Below are positions 1 to 10,696 of a DNA stretch of 64,000 nucleotides, piece after piece. The position numbers and the translations under genes are program-made. A model generated the notes under the pieces. That model saw only the letters and a list, made by a program, of their open reading frames with translations, made no database searches and was not told the origin of the DNA. The first letter of the stretch is position 1. Each line of letters opens with the position of its first letter. Source of the DNA: Cyanobium sp. CZS25K (GTDB taxonomy: Bacteria; Cyanobacteriota; Cyanobacteriia; PCC-6307; Cyanobiaceae); NCBI GenBank assembly GCA_030373325.1, contig JAUCZB010000006.1, positions 62,001 through 126,000 on the forward strand, written 5' to 3'.

Positions 1-729
1 CAGCGCGGTCAGATCGGCACGGCCCTTGGCGAGCGGCTGCTTGAGGGTCGTCCGGGGGCAGGCCGGCCTTTCCTGCAGACGATGCTTGGCCAGCAGCAGA
101 TCGGTGTCGGCCGCTTCGCCACCATGCACCGGCAGGCTGCGGGCAACATGGCCGGCCGGGCCGAACTGGGCCACGGGGAAGCGGTCGATCTTCACCTCCA
201 CCACCGCCTCCTCGGCGGGCTCCAGGTGAACCGCATCCGCATCCGGCAAGGCCACCGCGGTCAGCAGCCTGTCGTCGAGGGGAACGGCGACGAGCTGGCC
301 GTCCTGCCGTTCCACCTGGGCCAGCAGGCTGGGGGTATGGCGTTCGAGGATGCACTGGACCCCGCCCTCCGGCGAGCGGCGACGGCCCCCTTCACGGGTG
401 ATCTTGACCAGGACCCGATCACCGTTCCAGGCATGGTTGAGCTGGTGGTCACGGATGTAGATGTCCTCGCCGCCGTCTTCCCTGAGCGCAAAACAGAAAC
501 CCTTGCTCGAGCAGCGCAGGCGGGCCGGGATCAGCTCCGGGGTCTGGCAGGCGCGAAGGCCTTCCGCGTCCTCCTCGACCACCCCGAGGCGGAGCAGGGC
601 ATCCAGGCCGATGCGCAGTTGCTGCTTGCAGGATTTGGTGGTCAGGCCCAGTGACTTCTCCAGTTTGGCGAGGGCCACCGCATCGGTCGTGGAGAGGTGG
701 TCGAGCAGATCGGCGACCGTGAACTTCAT
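1..729 (-). CDS. RNB-domain exoribonuclease (RNase II/R family), N-terminal part; runs off the window start
   Basis: Minus-strand frame from ATG at 729 reads MKFTVADLLDHLSTTDAVALAKLEKSLGLTTKSCKQQLRIGLDALLRLGVVEEDAEGL...FCFALREDGGEDIYIRDHQLNHAWNGDRVLVKI, an RNase R/II-like HTH plus cold-shock region; open to the window edge. Confidence 0.75.
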   Translation of the reverse strand, partial: MKFTVADLLDHLSTTDAVALAKLEKSLGLTTKSCKQQLRIGLDALLRLGVVEEDAEGLRACQTPELIPARLRCSSKGFCFALREDGGEDIYIRDHQLNHAWNGDRVLVKITREGGRRRSPEGGVQCILERHTPSLLAQVERQDGQLVAVPLDDRLLTAVALPDADAVHLEPAEEAVVEVKIDRFPVAQFGPAGHVARSLPVHGGEAADTDLLLAKHRLQERPACPRTTLKQPLAKGRADLTAL

Positions 730-873
730 CGGATGGGGAATACGCGGAGGATGGCACTGCCTGTGCAGCGCTGGGGCCAGGGTGGTCCGGAGCGCCAGGG
801 GGGTCGCCGGCCTCGGTGGACAGGGGATGGCCCGGGGAGCGCACGCCGTCACGGCGTACGTCATCCAGGGACT

Positions 874-1218
874 CTAAGGAGCGGGGGTGTCGGGGGTCGC
901 CGTGGTGGCCTCAGCGGGGGCTCCAGCAGGGGGTTCCGTGGCCTCGGCCCTGGAACGCAGGATCAGACGGGTGCCGATGATCAGGAAACCGGCGGCGGCG
1001 GCCAGCTGCAGTCCATCGGTGGGGATCACGCTGGAGAGGGAGCCACCCGCCGCTGCCCCCACCAGGCTGGCCAGCACCAGGGCGAAGGCACTACCGGCGA
1101 AGACGGCCCCGGGTCGGTTGGAGGTGCCGCTGATGCTGACGATGGCCAGCTGGGTCTTGTCGCCGAGCTCCGCCAGGAAGACGGTGGCGAAGGTGGAGGC
1201 GAGCAGGGCGAACGGCAT
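874..1218 (-). CDS. Half-size GDT1/UPF0016 (TMEM165) family cation transporter
   Basis: 114 aa with FLAELGDKTQLAIVSISG signature and TM segments. Confidence 0.85.
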   Translation of the reverse strand: MPFALLASTFATVFLAELGDKTQLAIVSISGTSNRPGAVFAGSAFALVLASLVGAAAGGSLSSVIPTDGLQLAAAAGFLIIGTRLILRSRAEATEPPAGAPAEATTATPDTPAP

Positions 1219-1236
1219 GGCGGACGGGCGGCGGTC

Positions 1237-1614
1237 TCAGGGGTTGAGCAGGTGCAGCGGAGCCAGATGCAGCATCGCCTGGCGGCCCAGCCACAGCCCC
1301 AGCGCGACCATCAACACACCGGCCGCCCGCTCGAGCTGGTGGGCGGGCATGACGGTGGAGAGCCAGCGCCCCAGCAGCACCCCCACCAGGCTGGAGCAGA
1401 TCAGGGCGAGGGAGGCCCCCACGAAAACGATCACCGGACGGCCCGACTGGGCCGACAGCAACAGGGCGGCGAGCTGGGTCTTGTCGCCGAGTTCGGCCAG
1501 GAACACCGTGGTGGCGGTGCTCAGAAACACCGCGATCCAGCCGGGCGCGGCCGGGCCAGCGGGCGTCTCCGGCTGGGGAGACGGGGGCGACGGGACCTCG
1601 GGGACGCTGCTCAT
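1237..1614 (-). CDS. Half-size GDT1/UPF0016 (TMEM165) family cation transporter, second subunit
   Basis: 125 aa with FLAELGDKTQLAALLLSAQSG signature; adjacent to a second half-size copy. Confidence 0.85.
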   Translation of the reverse strand: MSSVPEVPSPPSPQPETPAGPAAPGWIAVFLSTATTVFLAELGDKTQLAALLLSAQSGRPVIVFVGASLALICSSLVGVLLGRWLSTVMPAHQLERAAGVLMVALGLWLGRQAMLHLAPLHLLNP

Positions 1615-1970
1615 GAAGGGTGACGGATCGTCCGCAGGAATCGGCGCATCACCCGGTGGCGGCCGCCCAGCTCGGCGCGGATCTGTTGCTTGCAGGAGCT
1701 GATGGCCAGGGCATCGGGGTCGTCACCGGGAAGGCCGAACAGGGCGACGAGCTGGTCAACGCGGCAGAAGTCGGGCCGCTCGGCGTAGATGCGGCAGCGA
1801 CGGGAGCCGGTATCGAAGTGGCGGCACCAGCCGTCATCACCCACCATCGAAAAGTAGAGCTGCTGCTGGTCGCGATCGAGGGCCTCGATCGCGTCTCCCC
1901 TGAGGGCCGGGTCGAGTCGGCAGCAGGAGCCGCAACCGCCGATGCATTGCCAGTGCTCGGATCGGGGCAA
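1611..1970 (-). CDS. YkgJ-like cysteine cluster protein
   Basis: [13 protein letters not shown]...[13 protein letters not shown]...CKQQI cysteine pattern; 4-bp overlap with the next gene. Confidence 0.75.
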   Translation of the reverse strand: MPRSEHWQCIGGCGSCCRLDPALRGDAIEALDRDQQQLYFSMVGDDGWCRHFDTGSRRCRIYAERPDFCRVDQLVALFGLPGDDPDALAISSCKQQIRAELGGRHRVMRRFLRTIRHPS

Positions 1971-2077
1971 GGGGGCGAATCACGGTGCCCCCATTCACTC
2001 ACACCTTCCGCCCGGCGCCAGCCATCACAACCGATCACGGGCAGAGCTCAGAGGCGCGGAAGACGGCCGGAGCGGCC

Positions 2078-3517
2078 CTACACTCCTTGCCGATCGTCCC
2101 TTTCGCCTGCTGCCGCACCATGGGTATCGACTTCCATCTCATCTCCAACTTCGGCGCCCTGGCCCTGATCACCCTGGCCGGTCCGGCCGTGATCTTCATC
2201 CTCTACTACCGCCGTGGCGCCCTCTGAGGCCTGCGTCACCAGCAGGTCGGCCAGGGCGTGATACACCGGACGACGCTGAATCGCACGGCCGGTGTAGGCC
2301 GCGATCACCGAGGCCGCCACCAGGCCGACCATGAGTTGCTGATCGCCGGCCATGCGGATGGCGAAGGCGATCGTCATCACCGGCAGCTGGGTGGCACCGG
2401 CCAGCCCGGCGGCCATGCCGAGGGCCAGGCCCAGGTGGGGATCACCCGCCAGGGCCCGCACCACCCCGGCCCCGAACAGGCCCCCCAGGGCGAAGGAGGG
2501 GTCGATCAGTCCGCCGGGAACGCCGGAGGAGAGCGCCAGCACCGGGCCCAGCAGACGTGACGCCAGCAGGGCGGCCCAGCTCCAGTCGAGGGTGGTGTCG
2601 CCATCCCTGTCGAGGATCAGCCGCATCAGGGCCTCGCCATCGCCACCGCTGGCGCCACCGGTGATCAGGGCCAGCAGGGTGAGTGCCAGCCCCGCGGCCA
2701 GGCCCAGACGCAGGGGCTGGCGACGGGCGATCGGCGTGAACAACCCCGTGGCCGCCACCAGCAGCCGGGCGAAGCCACCCCCGAGCAGCCCGCCGCCGAG
2801 GCCGATCGGGATCGCCCAGAGCAGCTGCTCGGTCTCCGCCACCGGACTGGCGTTGAGCCCCAGGGCGAACATCGGCTGACCGCCCAGATTGCTGACCACG
2901 GCCGCCCCGCTGGCCATCACCAGCGCCGGCCACACCAGGCGTTCCTGGAAGCTGCGGGTGAGTTCCTCGACCACGAAGATCATCCCCATCAGGGGCGTGT
3001 TGAAGCCGCCGGCCAGACCGGCCCCGGCCGCCCCGGCCAGCAGATAGCCGCGGCTGGTACGGCGCATCATGCTGGGCCAGCGCCGCAGCAGGATCTGGCC
3101 CACGGCGGCGCCCACCTCCACCACGGGACCTTCCCGGCCCAGAGGAAACAGGGCCAGGCTGGCCACCGTCCAGAGCCCCACCCGTTGCGCCGTGGGGCTG
3201 ACGCTGAGCAGCTTCGTGCCGCGATGGGGATCCTCCAGGCAGAGCATCACCTGGGGAATGCCCGAGCCGGCGCCCCGGCGCCAGGGGCCGTGCTGGAACC
3301 AGAGCAGCAGGGGCATCAGGGGGATCGGTGCCAGAACCAGCAGCAGGCCGGCGGCGCTCCAGCCTCCACCGTGGAAGGCCGGCAGGGAGGAGAGGAGTCG
3401 ATCCTGGAGCCCGTCGACGCGGTTGAGGGGCCAGCAGGCCACACCCACCAGGGCTCCCAGGATCGCCAGCTGGGCAAAGGAACGCAGCACGCCATGGCGA
3501 TGGTGCAGGAGATTCAT
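2078..3517 (-). CDS. ClC-family chloride channel/antiporter with C-terminal tail antisense to psb30
   Basis: Likely start [13 protein letters not shown] at 3517 overlapping the recJ stop; [30 protein letters not shown] and [20 protein letters not shown] are ClC signatures. Confidence 0.9.
   Translation of the reverse strand: MNLLHHRHGVLRSFAQLAILGALVGVACWPLNRVDGLQDRLLSSLPAFHGGGWSAAGLLLVLAPIPLMPLLLWFQHGPWRRGAGSGIPQVMLCLEDPHRGTKLLSVSPTAQRVGLWTVASLALFPLGREGPVVEVGAAVGQILLRRWPSMMRRTSRGYLLAGAAGAGLAGGFNTPLMGMIFVVEELTRSFQERLVWPALVMASGAAVVSNLGGQPMFALGLNASPVAETEQLLWAIPIGLGGGLLGGGFARLLVAATGLFTPIARRQPLRLGLAAGLALTLLALITGGASGGDGEALMRLILDRDGDTTLDWSWAALLASRLLGPVLALSSGVPGGLIDPSFALGGLFGAGVVRALAGDPHLGLALGMAAGLAGATQLPVMTIAFAIRMAGDQQLMVGLVAASVIAAYTGRAIQRRPVYHALADLLVTQASEGATAVVEDEDHGRTGQGDQGQGAEVGDEMEVDTHGAAAGERDDRQGV
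2120..2227 (+). CDS. psb30: Photosystem II protein Psb30 (Ycf12)
   Basis: 35 aa [35 protein letters not shown], characteristic Ycf12 sequence. Confidence 0.95.
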   Translation: MGIDFHLISNFGALALITLAGPAVIFILYYRRGAL

Positions 3518-5439
3518 CCCGCCATCCCCAGCGCCATGGCCGCGTCCCGCAGCAGCCCCTGCACGTAGGGATGGGGTGGATCCACTACCGCCCCTGGGGC
3601 CTCGGAGTCCGGGTGGAGGCCGGACCGCAGCTCCTCCCCGGCGGCGTTGCGGATCACCAGGGTGTCCCCTTCGCGCCGGCACCAGTAGGTGCGATCCCGT
3701 CGCTGCAGGACAACCCCGTCGCCACCGCTGCAGCGGATCGCCTCCAGCTCCAGCTGGAACCGTTCCACGCCCTGCCAGTCATCGCGGCGCAGCCGATAGG
3801 CCACGTCCACCGGGCCCGTCCACTGGCTGGGCCCCTGCCAGCGCCAGGCGATCGCCCGCAGCTTCGCCTCCCCCTGGGCCAGCTGCAACTGCAGATGGCC
3901 GCCGCGCAGGAGTTTCTGCTCCACCACCTGGCAGCGGCTGCTCCAGAACAGGGGGGTGGGATGACCGATGCCGAAGGGAGCCAGCCGTTGCAGCTGGCGC
4001 CAGAACTCCCGGTCGATGCGCTCCAGCCGCAGCAGGGCCTCGGGCTCCACCGTCCGGCCGTCACCTGCCGCTTGCAGCCAGCGGCCGGCGAGGGCGTCCA
4101 GCCGCTCCTGCAGAGCACTGACGTTCTCGGCCCGCACCGTGAAGCCGCCGGCAGCCGGGTGGCCGCCGTGGCGCTCCAGCAGCTCCGTACAGGCCGTCAG
4201 GGCCGCATCCACGGCGAAACCCTTCGGAGCCCGCACGGACGCCCGCAGGCGGCCGCCCCCCTCACCCGCCAGCAGGGCCACCGGACGGCCGAAACGCTCC
4301 ACCAGCCGGGACGCGACGATGCCGATCACGCCATGGTGCCAGTGGCCCTGGGCCAGGAGCAGGAAGGCGGGACGCTGGGGGCCGTCGGCCTCCAGCAGGG
4401 CCAGGGCTTCGGCCTCGATCGCACTGCAGAGTTCGCGCCGCTGACGGTTGAGGGCTTCGCAGGAGCGGGCCAGTTCCAGGGCCCGCTCGGGATCCTCGGT
4501 GGTGAGCAGGTCCACCACCAGCTGCGGGTCCCCCAGGCGGCCGACGGCATTGATGCGTGGGGCCAGCTGGAAGCCCACCGCCTCGGCGTCAACGCGGTGC
4601 TTCTCCAGGCCCGCCAGCTGCTGCAGCGCCTGGAGGCCGGGCAGGGGGCTGCGGCCCAGCTGGGGCAGGCCATCGAGCAGCCAGCGGCGATTCACCCCTT
4701 CCAAGGGGGCCATGTCGGCGATGGTGCCGATGCAGAAGAGGTTGAGGGCGATCTCGAGCCCGTGACGGTGCCGCAGGCGCCGGCAGAGGGCTGTGGCCAG
4801 GACGTGGGCCAGCCCCACACCGGCCAGCCCGCGGTAGGGGGAGCCTTCAGGGGTGACGGCCGGGTGAAGCAGGGCCAGGTGGGGCGGCAGCTCCAGCGGC
4901 AGCGTGTGGTGATCGGTGAGAATCACCTCCACCTCCAGGGCAGCGGCCCGGTCGAGGGCCTCGGCAGCGGCCACACCGTTGTCCACGGTGATGAGCAGCC
5001 GCACCCCCTCGCCCGCCAGCCGCTCCACCATGGCGGCGTTGAGCCCGTAGCCGTCGTCCATGCGGCTGGGGATGGCGGCCTGTGGCCGGGCGCCGAGCCG
5101 CTGCAGCACCCCCACCAGCAGGGCGGTGCTGGTCATGCCATCGGCGTCGTAGTCACCGCAGATGGCGACCGTCTCTCCCGTCTGGCAGCAGCGCACCAAC
5201 CGCTCGACCGCTACCGCAAGACCGGGGAAATGGGCGTCGGGATCGGGGGCGGCAACCGGATCGAGCAGCCGGCAGACCGCCTCCGCCGTCCCATGGCCGC
5301 GGCGCCGCAGGATCGCCAGCAGTTCTTCGGGCAGGCCGCCGGGCCGGTCGACGTCCGGAGCCTCGGCGGCGGCGGCCGGGCCATCGCCGCCGAGCGGAGA
5401 GGGCAGCAACCAGCGGCGCTCGTCGACGGCAGAGAGCAA
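3514..5439 (-). CDS. recJ: Single-stranded-DNA-specific exonuclease RecJ
   Basis: 641 aa; DYDADGMTSTALL, DNGV, LTDHHTLP, GGHPAAGGF motifs of DHH/DHHA1. Confidence 0.95.
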   Translation of the reverse strand: MLSAVDERRWLLPSPLGGDGPAAAAEAPDVDRPGGLPEELLAILRRRGHGTAEAVCRLLDPVAAPDPDAHFPGLAVAVERLVRCCQTGETVAICGDYDADGMTSTALLVGVLQRLGARPQAAIPSRMDDGYGLNAAMVERLAGEGVRLLITVDNGVAAAEALDRAAALEVEVILTDHHTLPLELPPHLALLHPAVTPEGSPYRGLAGVGLAHVLATALCRRLRHRHGLEIALNLFCIGTIADMAPLEGVNRRWLLDGLPQLGRSPLPGLQALQQLAGLEKHRVDAEAVGFQLAPRINAVGRLGDPQLVVDLLTTEDPERALELARSCEALNRQRRELCSAIEAEALALLEADGPQRPAFLLLAQGHWHHGVIGIVASRLVERFGRPVALLAGEGGGRLRASVRAPKGFAVDAALTACTELLERHGGHPAAGGFTVRAENVSALQERLDALAGRWLQAAGDGRTVEPEALLRLERIDREFWRQLQRLAPFGIGHPTPLFWSSRCQVVEQKLLRGGHLQLQLAQGEAKLRAIAWRWQGPSQWTGPVDVAYRLRRDDWQGVERFQLELEAIRCSGGDGVVLQRRDRTYWCRREGDTLVIRNAAGEELRSGLHPDSEAPGAVVDPPHPYVQGLLRDAAMALGMAG

Positions 5440-5528
5440 CGATCGGCAGGCGGGGCCCCCGCATTGTGGGAGGCGAGGCCTCGCGGCGCACCCCTTTAGC
5501 CTGACGCGTCTAACAACTTTGACGCCCG

Positions 5529-6290
5529 ATGGCCCCGCCCCTGTCGGCCCTGCTCTGGGATGTGGACGGCACCCTGGCCGAAACAGAGTTCGAGGGCCAC
5601 AGGGTGGCGTTCAACCGCAGCTTTGAGGCCGCCGCACTCCCCTGGCGATGGGACCGGCCCACCTATGCCCGGTGGCTGGCCGTGAGCGGCGGCCACGAGA
5701 GGATCACCGCCTACCTGCGGGAGGTGGAGGGTCGCACGCCAGAACGCTCCCGGGTGGAGGAGCTTCAAAGCCGCAAGCAGGCCAGCTACGCCGATCTGCT
5801 GCGAGAGGGCGGCCTCGCCCTGCGGCCCGGGGTGGGCCGTCTGGTGGCGGCCGCGGCGGCGGCTGGCCTGCGGCAGGGGATCGTCACCACCAGCAGCCGC
5901 AGCGCCGTACAGGCCCTGCTGGAAGGGGCTCCGGCCGGTGTGGCCCGAGCCTTCGACTTCTGGATCTGCGGTGAGGACGTGTCCCACAAGAAACCCGATC
6001 CCGAGGCCTACCGGCTGGCGTTGCAGCATCTGGGCAGCGACGGCCAGGGCGTCCTGGTGCTGGAGGACTCCCCGGCCGGTCTGGCGGCGGCCAGCGGCGC
6101 AAGGCTGGCGTGCCTGGTCTGCCTCAGCGCGGCGATGCGGCAGGAACCGGCCACCCGCTTCAGCGCCGCCCGGGCCGTGATCGAGAACCTGGAGGAAGAA
6201 GAGAGGCCCATCGTCGTGCACCGGGGGCCTGCTTGCCCCGGGCGCCAGGTGACGCTGTCGTGGCTGCAGCGCCTGCTCGATCCGCCATGA
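5529..6290 (+). CDS. HAD-superfamily hydrolase, CbbY-like
   Basis: LLWDVDGTLAETE...HKKPDPEAYRLAL...VLEDSPAGLAAA. Confidence 0.85.
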   Translation: MAPPLSALLWDVDGTLAETEFEGHRVAFNRSFEAAALPWRWDRPTYARWLAVSGGHERITAYLREVEGRTPERSRVEELQSRKQASYADLLREGGLALRPGVGRLVAAAAAAGLRQGIVTTSSRSAVQALLEGAPAGVARAFDFWICGEDVSHKKPDPEAYRLALQHLGSDGQGVLVLEDSPAGLAAASGARLACLVCLSAAMRQEPATRFSAARAVIENLEEEERPIVVHRGPACPGRQVTLSWLQRLLDPP

Positions 6291-6634
6291 CCCGCCTGCC
6301 TGTGCAGCGCACCCGTTTCCAGGGACTGATCAGCCAACTGGGGGGAAGCGTGATCGGCGTGCTGCGGCGCAGCTGGCGGGCCGGCAGCCTGGCCTCCCTG
6401 GCGTTGCTGATCGGCTTCTTCGCCGGTCAGAACCTCACCAGCCTGCTGCTCTTTGCCGCCCCGGGAGGCCGGCCGATTGTGGTGCTCGGCGTGCTGCTGC
6501 TGATGGAGGTGCTGGTAAGGCTGCGCAGCCGCCTGGTGGGCGCGGAACCTTCCCTGGCCTGGGTGATCGTCGACAACCTCCGCATCGGCGCCACCTACTC
6601 GATCGTGCTGGAGGCCTTCAAACTTGGCACCTGA
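6287..6634 (+). CDS. Ycf20 / DUF565 family membrane protein
   Basis: GSVIGVLRRSWRAGSLASLALLIGFFAGQ...PSLAWVIVDNLRIGATYSIVLEAFKLG; ATGA overlap with the upstream HAD gene. Confidence 0.85.
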   Translation: MTRLPVQRTRFQGLISQLGGSVIGVLRRSWRAGSLASLALLIGFFAGQNLTSLLLFAAPGGRPIVVLGVLLLMEVLVRLRSRLVGAEPSLAWVIVDNLRIGATYSIVLEAFKLGT

Positions 6635-6638
6635 GCCC

Positions 6639-7580
6639 ATGGGGGACGCCTGGGAGCAGCGGCTGGAGCAGGCCGGCGACCTCGGCCCGCTGCAGCCCGG
6701 CCTGCTGCGGCATCTGGCCCTGCCGATGCTGCGGCGGCTGGAGGGCAGCCTGCACAGCGGGTCGGCGGCACGACGACGTCCCCTGCTGGCCCTGAATGGA
6801 CCGGTGGGCGCCGGCAAGACGAGCCTCGGCCGCGCCCTGGAGCGACTCGCCGGCCTCGGCGGCCTGCGGCTCACGGTGGTCTCGATCGACGATCTCTACC
6901 TCCCGGCCGAAGAACGACGTCGGCGGCTGGCGGGCAATCCCTTCGGCGTCAGCCGGGTGCCCCCCGGCAGCCACGATCTGCCCCTGCTGATGGCGGCGCT
7001 GGCCACCTGGCGAGCCGGAGGGCCGCTGCTGCTGCCCTGGTTCGACAAGACCCTGGCCGCAGGGGAAGGGGATCGGGCCGGCTGGCGCGAGCGGGGCGCC
7101 GAGGCGATCATCATCGAGGGCTGGCTGATGGGCTGTCGGGCCCTCGGCCCTGTGGCCCTGGGCCAGCGGATCGAGAACGGTGCCGGGCTCGAGCCTCTGA
7201 CGGCGCAGGAACGGATCTGGCTGCCCTGCTGGGACAACCATCTGGCGGCCTACGAAGAACTGTGGCGTACCTGTGACGGCCTCTGGCTGCTGCGTCCGGA
7301 ACGCTGGAGCCTGCCGCGCCGCTGGCGGTTTCAGGCGGAGGCCCGCCAGCGTCGCTCCGGAGGGGGCTGGTTGGGGGCCGACCAACTGGACGACTTGGTG
7401 CGAGCCACCCTCCACTCCCTGCCACCGCCGCTCTACCAGGACCCCCTGCTGGAGCCGGACCCAGACCGGCGACAGATCCCTCCGCTGGAAGGGGGAGTGA
7501 TTCTGGATGGCAGGAGGCGCGCACGCCCCCTGGCGAATCAGCTCTCTTCGCCGGCCTCAGCGTCGTCGGCGATCGGATAG
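6639..7580 (+). CDS. D-glycerate 3-kinase (plant/cyanobacterial GLYK type)
   Basis: [16 protein letters not shown]-loop; [40 protein letters not shown]. Confidence 0.85.
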   Translation: MGDAWEQRLEQAGDLGPLQPGLLRHLALPMLRRLEGSLHSGSAARRRPLLALNGPVGAGKTSLGRALERLAGLGGLRLTVVSIDDLYLPAEERRRRLAGNPFGVSRVPPGSHDLPLLMAALATWRAGGPLLLPWFDKTLAAGEGDRAGWRERGAEAIIIEGWLMGCRALGPVALGQRIENGAGLEPLTAQERIWLPCWDNHLAAYEELWRTCDGLWLLRPERWSLPRRWRFQAEARQRRSGGGWLGADQLDDLVRATLHSLPPPLYQDPLLEPDPDRRQIPPLEGGVILDGRRRARPLANQLSSPASASSAIG

Positions 7581-7720
7581 ACGAAGCCCTGGGCACGCCC
7601 GCTCAGGACGGCCTTGCCCAGCGACATGGCCTTCTGGGCCGCCACGCCGGCCTTGGCCTTCCAGTGGGCGTGGCGCTGGTTGCGCTTGCCCTTGGAGGTT
7701 TTCTTCTTGGGAACGGCCAT
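7538..7720 (-). CDS. rpmF: 50S ribosomal protein L32
   Basis: [49 protein letters not shown]; no Cys zinc ribbon. Confidence 0.95.
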   Translation of the reverse strand: MAVPKKKTSKGKRNQRHAHWKAKAGVAAQKAMSLGKAVLSGRAQGFVYPIADDAEAGEES

Positions 7721-7825
7721 CCCGCACTCTCACTGCCAAACGATGATCCTGCGCCGCCGACTCGCCTTTCGTCAAATCGCTACAGTTCATTCCTGAAAAG
7801 CACTCCTGAAAAGGACGCCAGGCCT

Positions 7826-9760
7826 GTGAGCAGCAGTTCTTCTCCGGAGCCGGCCAAGACCTCCGCCACCCAGACCGCTCCAGGCGCCGAGGCCGGTCCC
7901 GCCAAACCGATCCCGGCAAAACCGGCCCCCGAGGTCCGGCCAGGCTTCACTCTGGGAGCTCAGCAGTCCGCTGCACCCTCCTACAGTCAGCTGCTTCAGG
8001 ACATCAAAGCCGGCCGGGTCAAGAACCTTGAGCTCTCGCCCGCCCAGCGGGTGGTGACCGCCACCTTCCAGGACGGCCGCATCCGCCAGGTGGCTGTCTT
8101 CAGCGACAGCCAGCAGCTGCTGCGTACGGCCCAGCAGGCCAGCGTGCCTCTGGCGGTGAGGGATGAACAGCGCGATGACGCCATGTCCGGTCTGGTGACC
8201 AACGGCCTGCTGGTGGCGCTGCTGATCGCAGGGCTGGTTCTGCTGGTGCGGCGTTCCGCCCAGGTGGCCAACAAGGCGATGGGATTCGGCCGCAGCCAGC
8301 CGCGGCTCCAGGAGGAAGGGGCCATCACGGTGCGTTTCGAGGACGTGGCGGGCATCGCCGAGGCCAAGGAGGAGCTGCAGGAGGTGGTCACCTTCCTCAA
8401 GACCCCCGAGCGGTTCACCTCGATCGGCGCCCGCATCCCCAAGGGCGTGCTGCTGGTGGGCCCCCCCGGCACCGGCAAGACCCTGCTGGCGCGCGCCATC
8501 GCCGGCGAGGCCGGTGTGCCCTTCTTCTCGATGGCCGCCACTGAGTTCGTGGAAATGTTCGTGGGGGTGGGCGCCAGCCGGGTCAGGGATCTGTTCCGCC
8601 AGGCCAAGGCCAAGGCTCCCTGCATCATCTTCATCGACGAGATCGATGCGGTGGGACGCCAGCGGGGCGCAGGCATCGGAGGCGGCAACGACGAGCGGGA
8701 GCAGACCCTCAACCAGCTGCTGACGGAGATGGATGGTTTCGAGGACAACTCGGGCGTGATCCTGCTGGCCGCCACCAACCGGCTCGATGTGCTGGACACG
8801 GCCCTGCTGCGCCCTGGCCGCTTCGATCGCCGCATCAGCGTCGATCTGCCCGATCGCGCCGGGCGTGAGGAGATCCTCTCGGTCCACGCCCGCACCAGGC
8901 CCCTGGCCGAAGAGGTGTCAATGGCCGACTGGGCCCGCCGCACACCCGGTTTCTCCGGTGCCGACCTGGCCAACCTGCTCAACGAGGCGGCCATCCTCAC
9001 GGCCCGGCGCCAGAAGAGCCAGGTGGATGACCAGGCCATCGGTGATGCCCTCGAACGCATCACCATGGGGCTGACCGCCGCCCCGCTCCAGGACAGCGCC
9101 AAGAAGCGGCTGATCGCTTACCACGAGATTGGCCACGCCCTGCTCACCACCCTGGTTCCCCACGCCGACAGGCTCGACAAGGTGACGTTGTTGCCGAGGG
9201 CCGGCGGCGTGGGTGGTTTCGCCCGCACCATGCCCGATGAGGACATCCTCGATTCCGGTCTGATCAGCAGGGCCTACCTGCGGGCCAGGCTGGTGGTGGC
9301 CCTGGGGGGACGGGCCGCCGAGATGGTGGTGTTCGGTGCCAGCGAAGTGACCCAGGGTGCCAGCAGCGATCTGCAGCTGGTGCGCCGCATCTGCCGCGAC
9401 ATGGTGCTGCGTTACGGCTTCTCCAGCCTCGGGCCCCTCGCCCTCGAGGAAGAGGGGGAGGAGGTGTTTCTCGGCCGCGACTGGATCCGCTCCAGCCCCC
9501 ACACCTCGGTGCGCACGGGCAACCGCATCGACGAGCAGGTGCGCCAGCTGGCCTTTGAGGCCCTGCAGCAGGCCATTGAGGTGCTCACGCCCCGCCGGGA
9601 ACTCCTCGATGAGCTGGTCAACCAGCTGATTGAGATGGAAACCATCGACGGTGACAGCTTCCGCAGCCTGGTGGAGGCCTACGAGGCCGGTGCCGGCTCA
9701 GCCCACCCCGCCCAGGCCGGAGGCAAAGCGGATATCGAGGCTGCGCAGGTGGGTGTGTAG
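7826..9760 (+). CDS. ftsH: ATP-dependent zinc metalloprotease FtsH
   Basis: [47 protein letters not shown]; second region of homology intact. GTG start at 7826 preferred over the listed ORF start. Confidence 0.95.
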   Translation: MSSSSSPEPAKTSATQTAPGAEAGPAKPIPAKPAPEVRPGFTLGAQQSAAPSYSQLLQDIKAGRVKNLELSPAQRVVTATFQDGRIRQVAVFSDSQQLLRTAQQASVPLAVRDEQRDDAMSGLVTNGLLVALLIAGLVLLVRRSAQVANKAMGFGRSQPRLQEEGAITVRFEDVAGIAEAKEELQEVVTFLKTPERFTSIGARIPKGVLLVGPPGTGKTLLARAIAGEAGVPFFSMAATEFVEMFVGVGASRVRDLFRQAKAKAPCIIFIDEIDAVGRQRGAGIGGGNDEREQTLNQLLTEMDGFEDNSGVILLAATNRLDVLDTALLRPGRFDRRISVDLPDRAGREEILSVHARTRPLAEEVSMADWARRTPGFSGADLANLLNEAAILTARRQKSQVDDQAIGDALERITMGLTAAPLQDSAKKRLIAYHEIGHALLTTLVPHADRLDKVTLLPRAGGVGGFARTMPDEDILDSGLISRAYLRARLVVALGGRAAEMVVFGASEVTQGASSDLQLVRRICRDMVLRYGFSSLGPLALEEEGEEVFLGRDWIRSSPHTSVRTGNRIDEQVRQLAFEALQQAIEVLTPRRELLDELVNQLIEMETIDGDSFRSLVEAYEAGAGSAHPAQAGGKADIEAAQVGV

Positions 9761-10696
9761 GCCGGCATCCTGAATCGGCAGCAACCTTGCCATGCGGCCA
9801 CTGTGGTTCACGTGGGCATGCCAGTGGCCGGGCGGGGTGATGAAGGCCCCCCCCGGCTCCCAGTCGATGCGGGTGGGGTTGGCGATGGCGCCATCGGCAC
9901 CCAGCTCGGTGCCCACCAGGCTGTAACAGCCGGGGTCGCAGTCGATGATCAGGTCGAGGGCGACGGACTGGTGCCGGTGGGGTGGTTGAACGGCGCCGTC
10001 GGGCACCACCCCGAGCATGGCCCACAGGGTATGGGTGACGGTGCGGGTGGCGGGCAGATCGGCGTGGGCCAGGAGGATGCTCAGCCGGTTGGAGCGGGCG
10101 GCGCTGGGGTCGGCCAGCAGGCGCTGCAGGGCCTCCTCCTGGCGGGCGGCCGGATAGTGGACCGCACGGAAGCGGGGGCTGGCGGGCAACACCCCCAGGT
10201 AGCGCAGCAGGGGGGCGTCATGCACCCAGTAGAGAATGCTCTCCTCGCTGGCGTGCAGAAGCGGGTCGGCGCCGGCGGGCAGCACGAACAGATCGCCCCG
10301 GGCCCAGCTCAGGGCGAGGGGCTCGCCGAGCGTGTCGGCTGGACGCTCCAGCTGGCCGGTGCCACGGAGCACATAGAACAGGGAGCTGGTGGCGGCGGCC
10401 GCCGCTTTGAGCCCCTCGCCGGGCAGCAGCCTCAGGAAGTGGGCAGCCAGGCCAGGGCTGGTGGCAGGGCCCTCACAACCCAGGACCGCACTGAGATCCA
10501 GGGGCAACACCGCCGTGGGACCCCGGCCATGAAGCTCAGCACCCCAGCGGTGGTAGCGGATCGGTTCGGTCAGTCCGGGGCGTACCGGATTGGCCGCCTG
10601 GCGGTAGTCGAAGTAGCGGCCTGGCGACTGCCAGTCGTGGGCTGTGCCGGCGGCCCCTGCAGGAACCGTGGGGCTGGCGGCCTGGATCGGTTCCAT
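9698..10696 (-). CDS. Bicupin protein, gentisate 1,2-dioxygenase-like
   Basis: Two cupin-like regions (GDLFVLPAGADPLLHAS; PPHRHQSVALDLIIDCDPGCYSLVG...GGAFITPPGHWHAHVNHS). Confidence 0.65.
   Translation of the reverse strand: MEPIQAASPTVPAGAAGTAHDWQSPGRYFDYRQAANPVRPGLTEPIRYHRWGAELHGRGPTAVLPLDLSAVLGCEGPATSPGLAAHFLRLLPGEGLKAAAAATSSLFYVLRGTGQLERPADTLGEPLALSWARGDLFVLPAGADPLLHASEESILYWVHDAPLLRYLGVLPASPRFRAVHYPAARQEEALQRLLADPSAARSNRLSILLAHADLPATRTVTHTLWAMLGVVPDGAVQPPHRHQSVALDLIIDCDPGCYSLVGTELGADGAIANPTRIDWEPGGAFITPPGHWHAHVNHSGRMARLLPIQDAGLHTHLRSLDIRFASGLGGVG

Noticed and set aside
3571-5499. 642-aa plus-strand ORF opposite recJ
   Set aside because: Antisense shadow ORF; recJ motifs are on the minus strand
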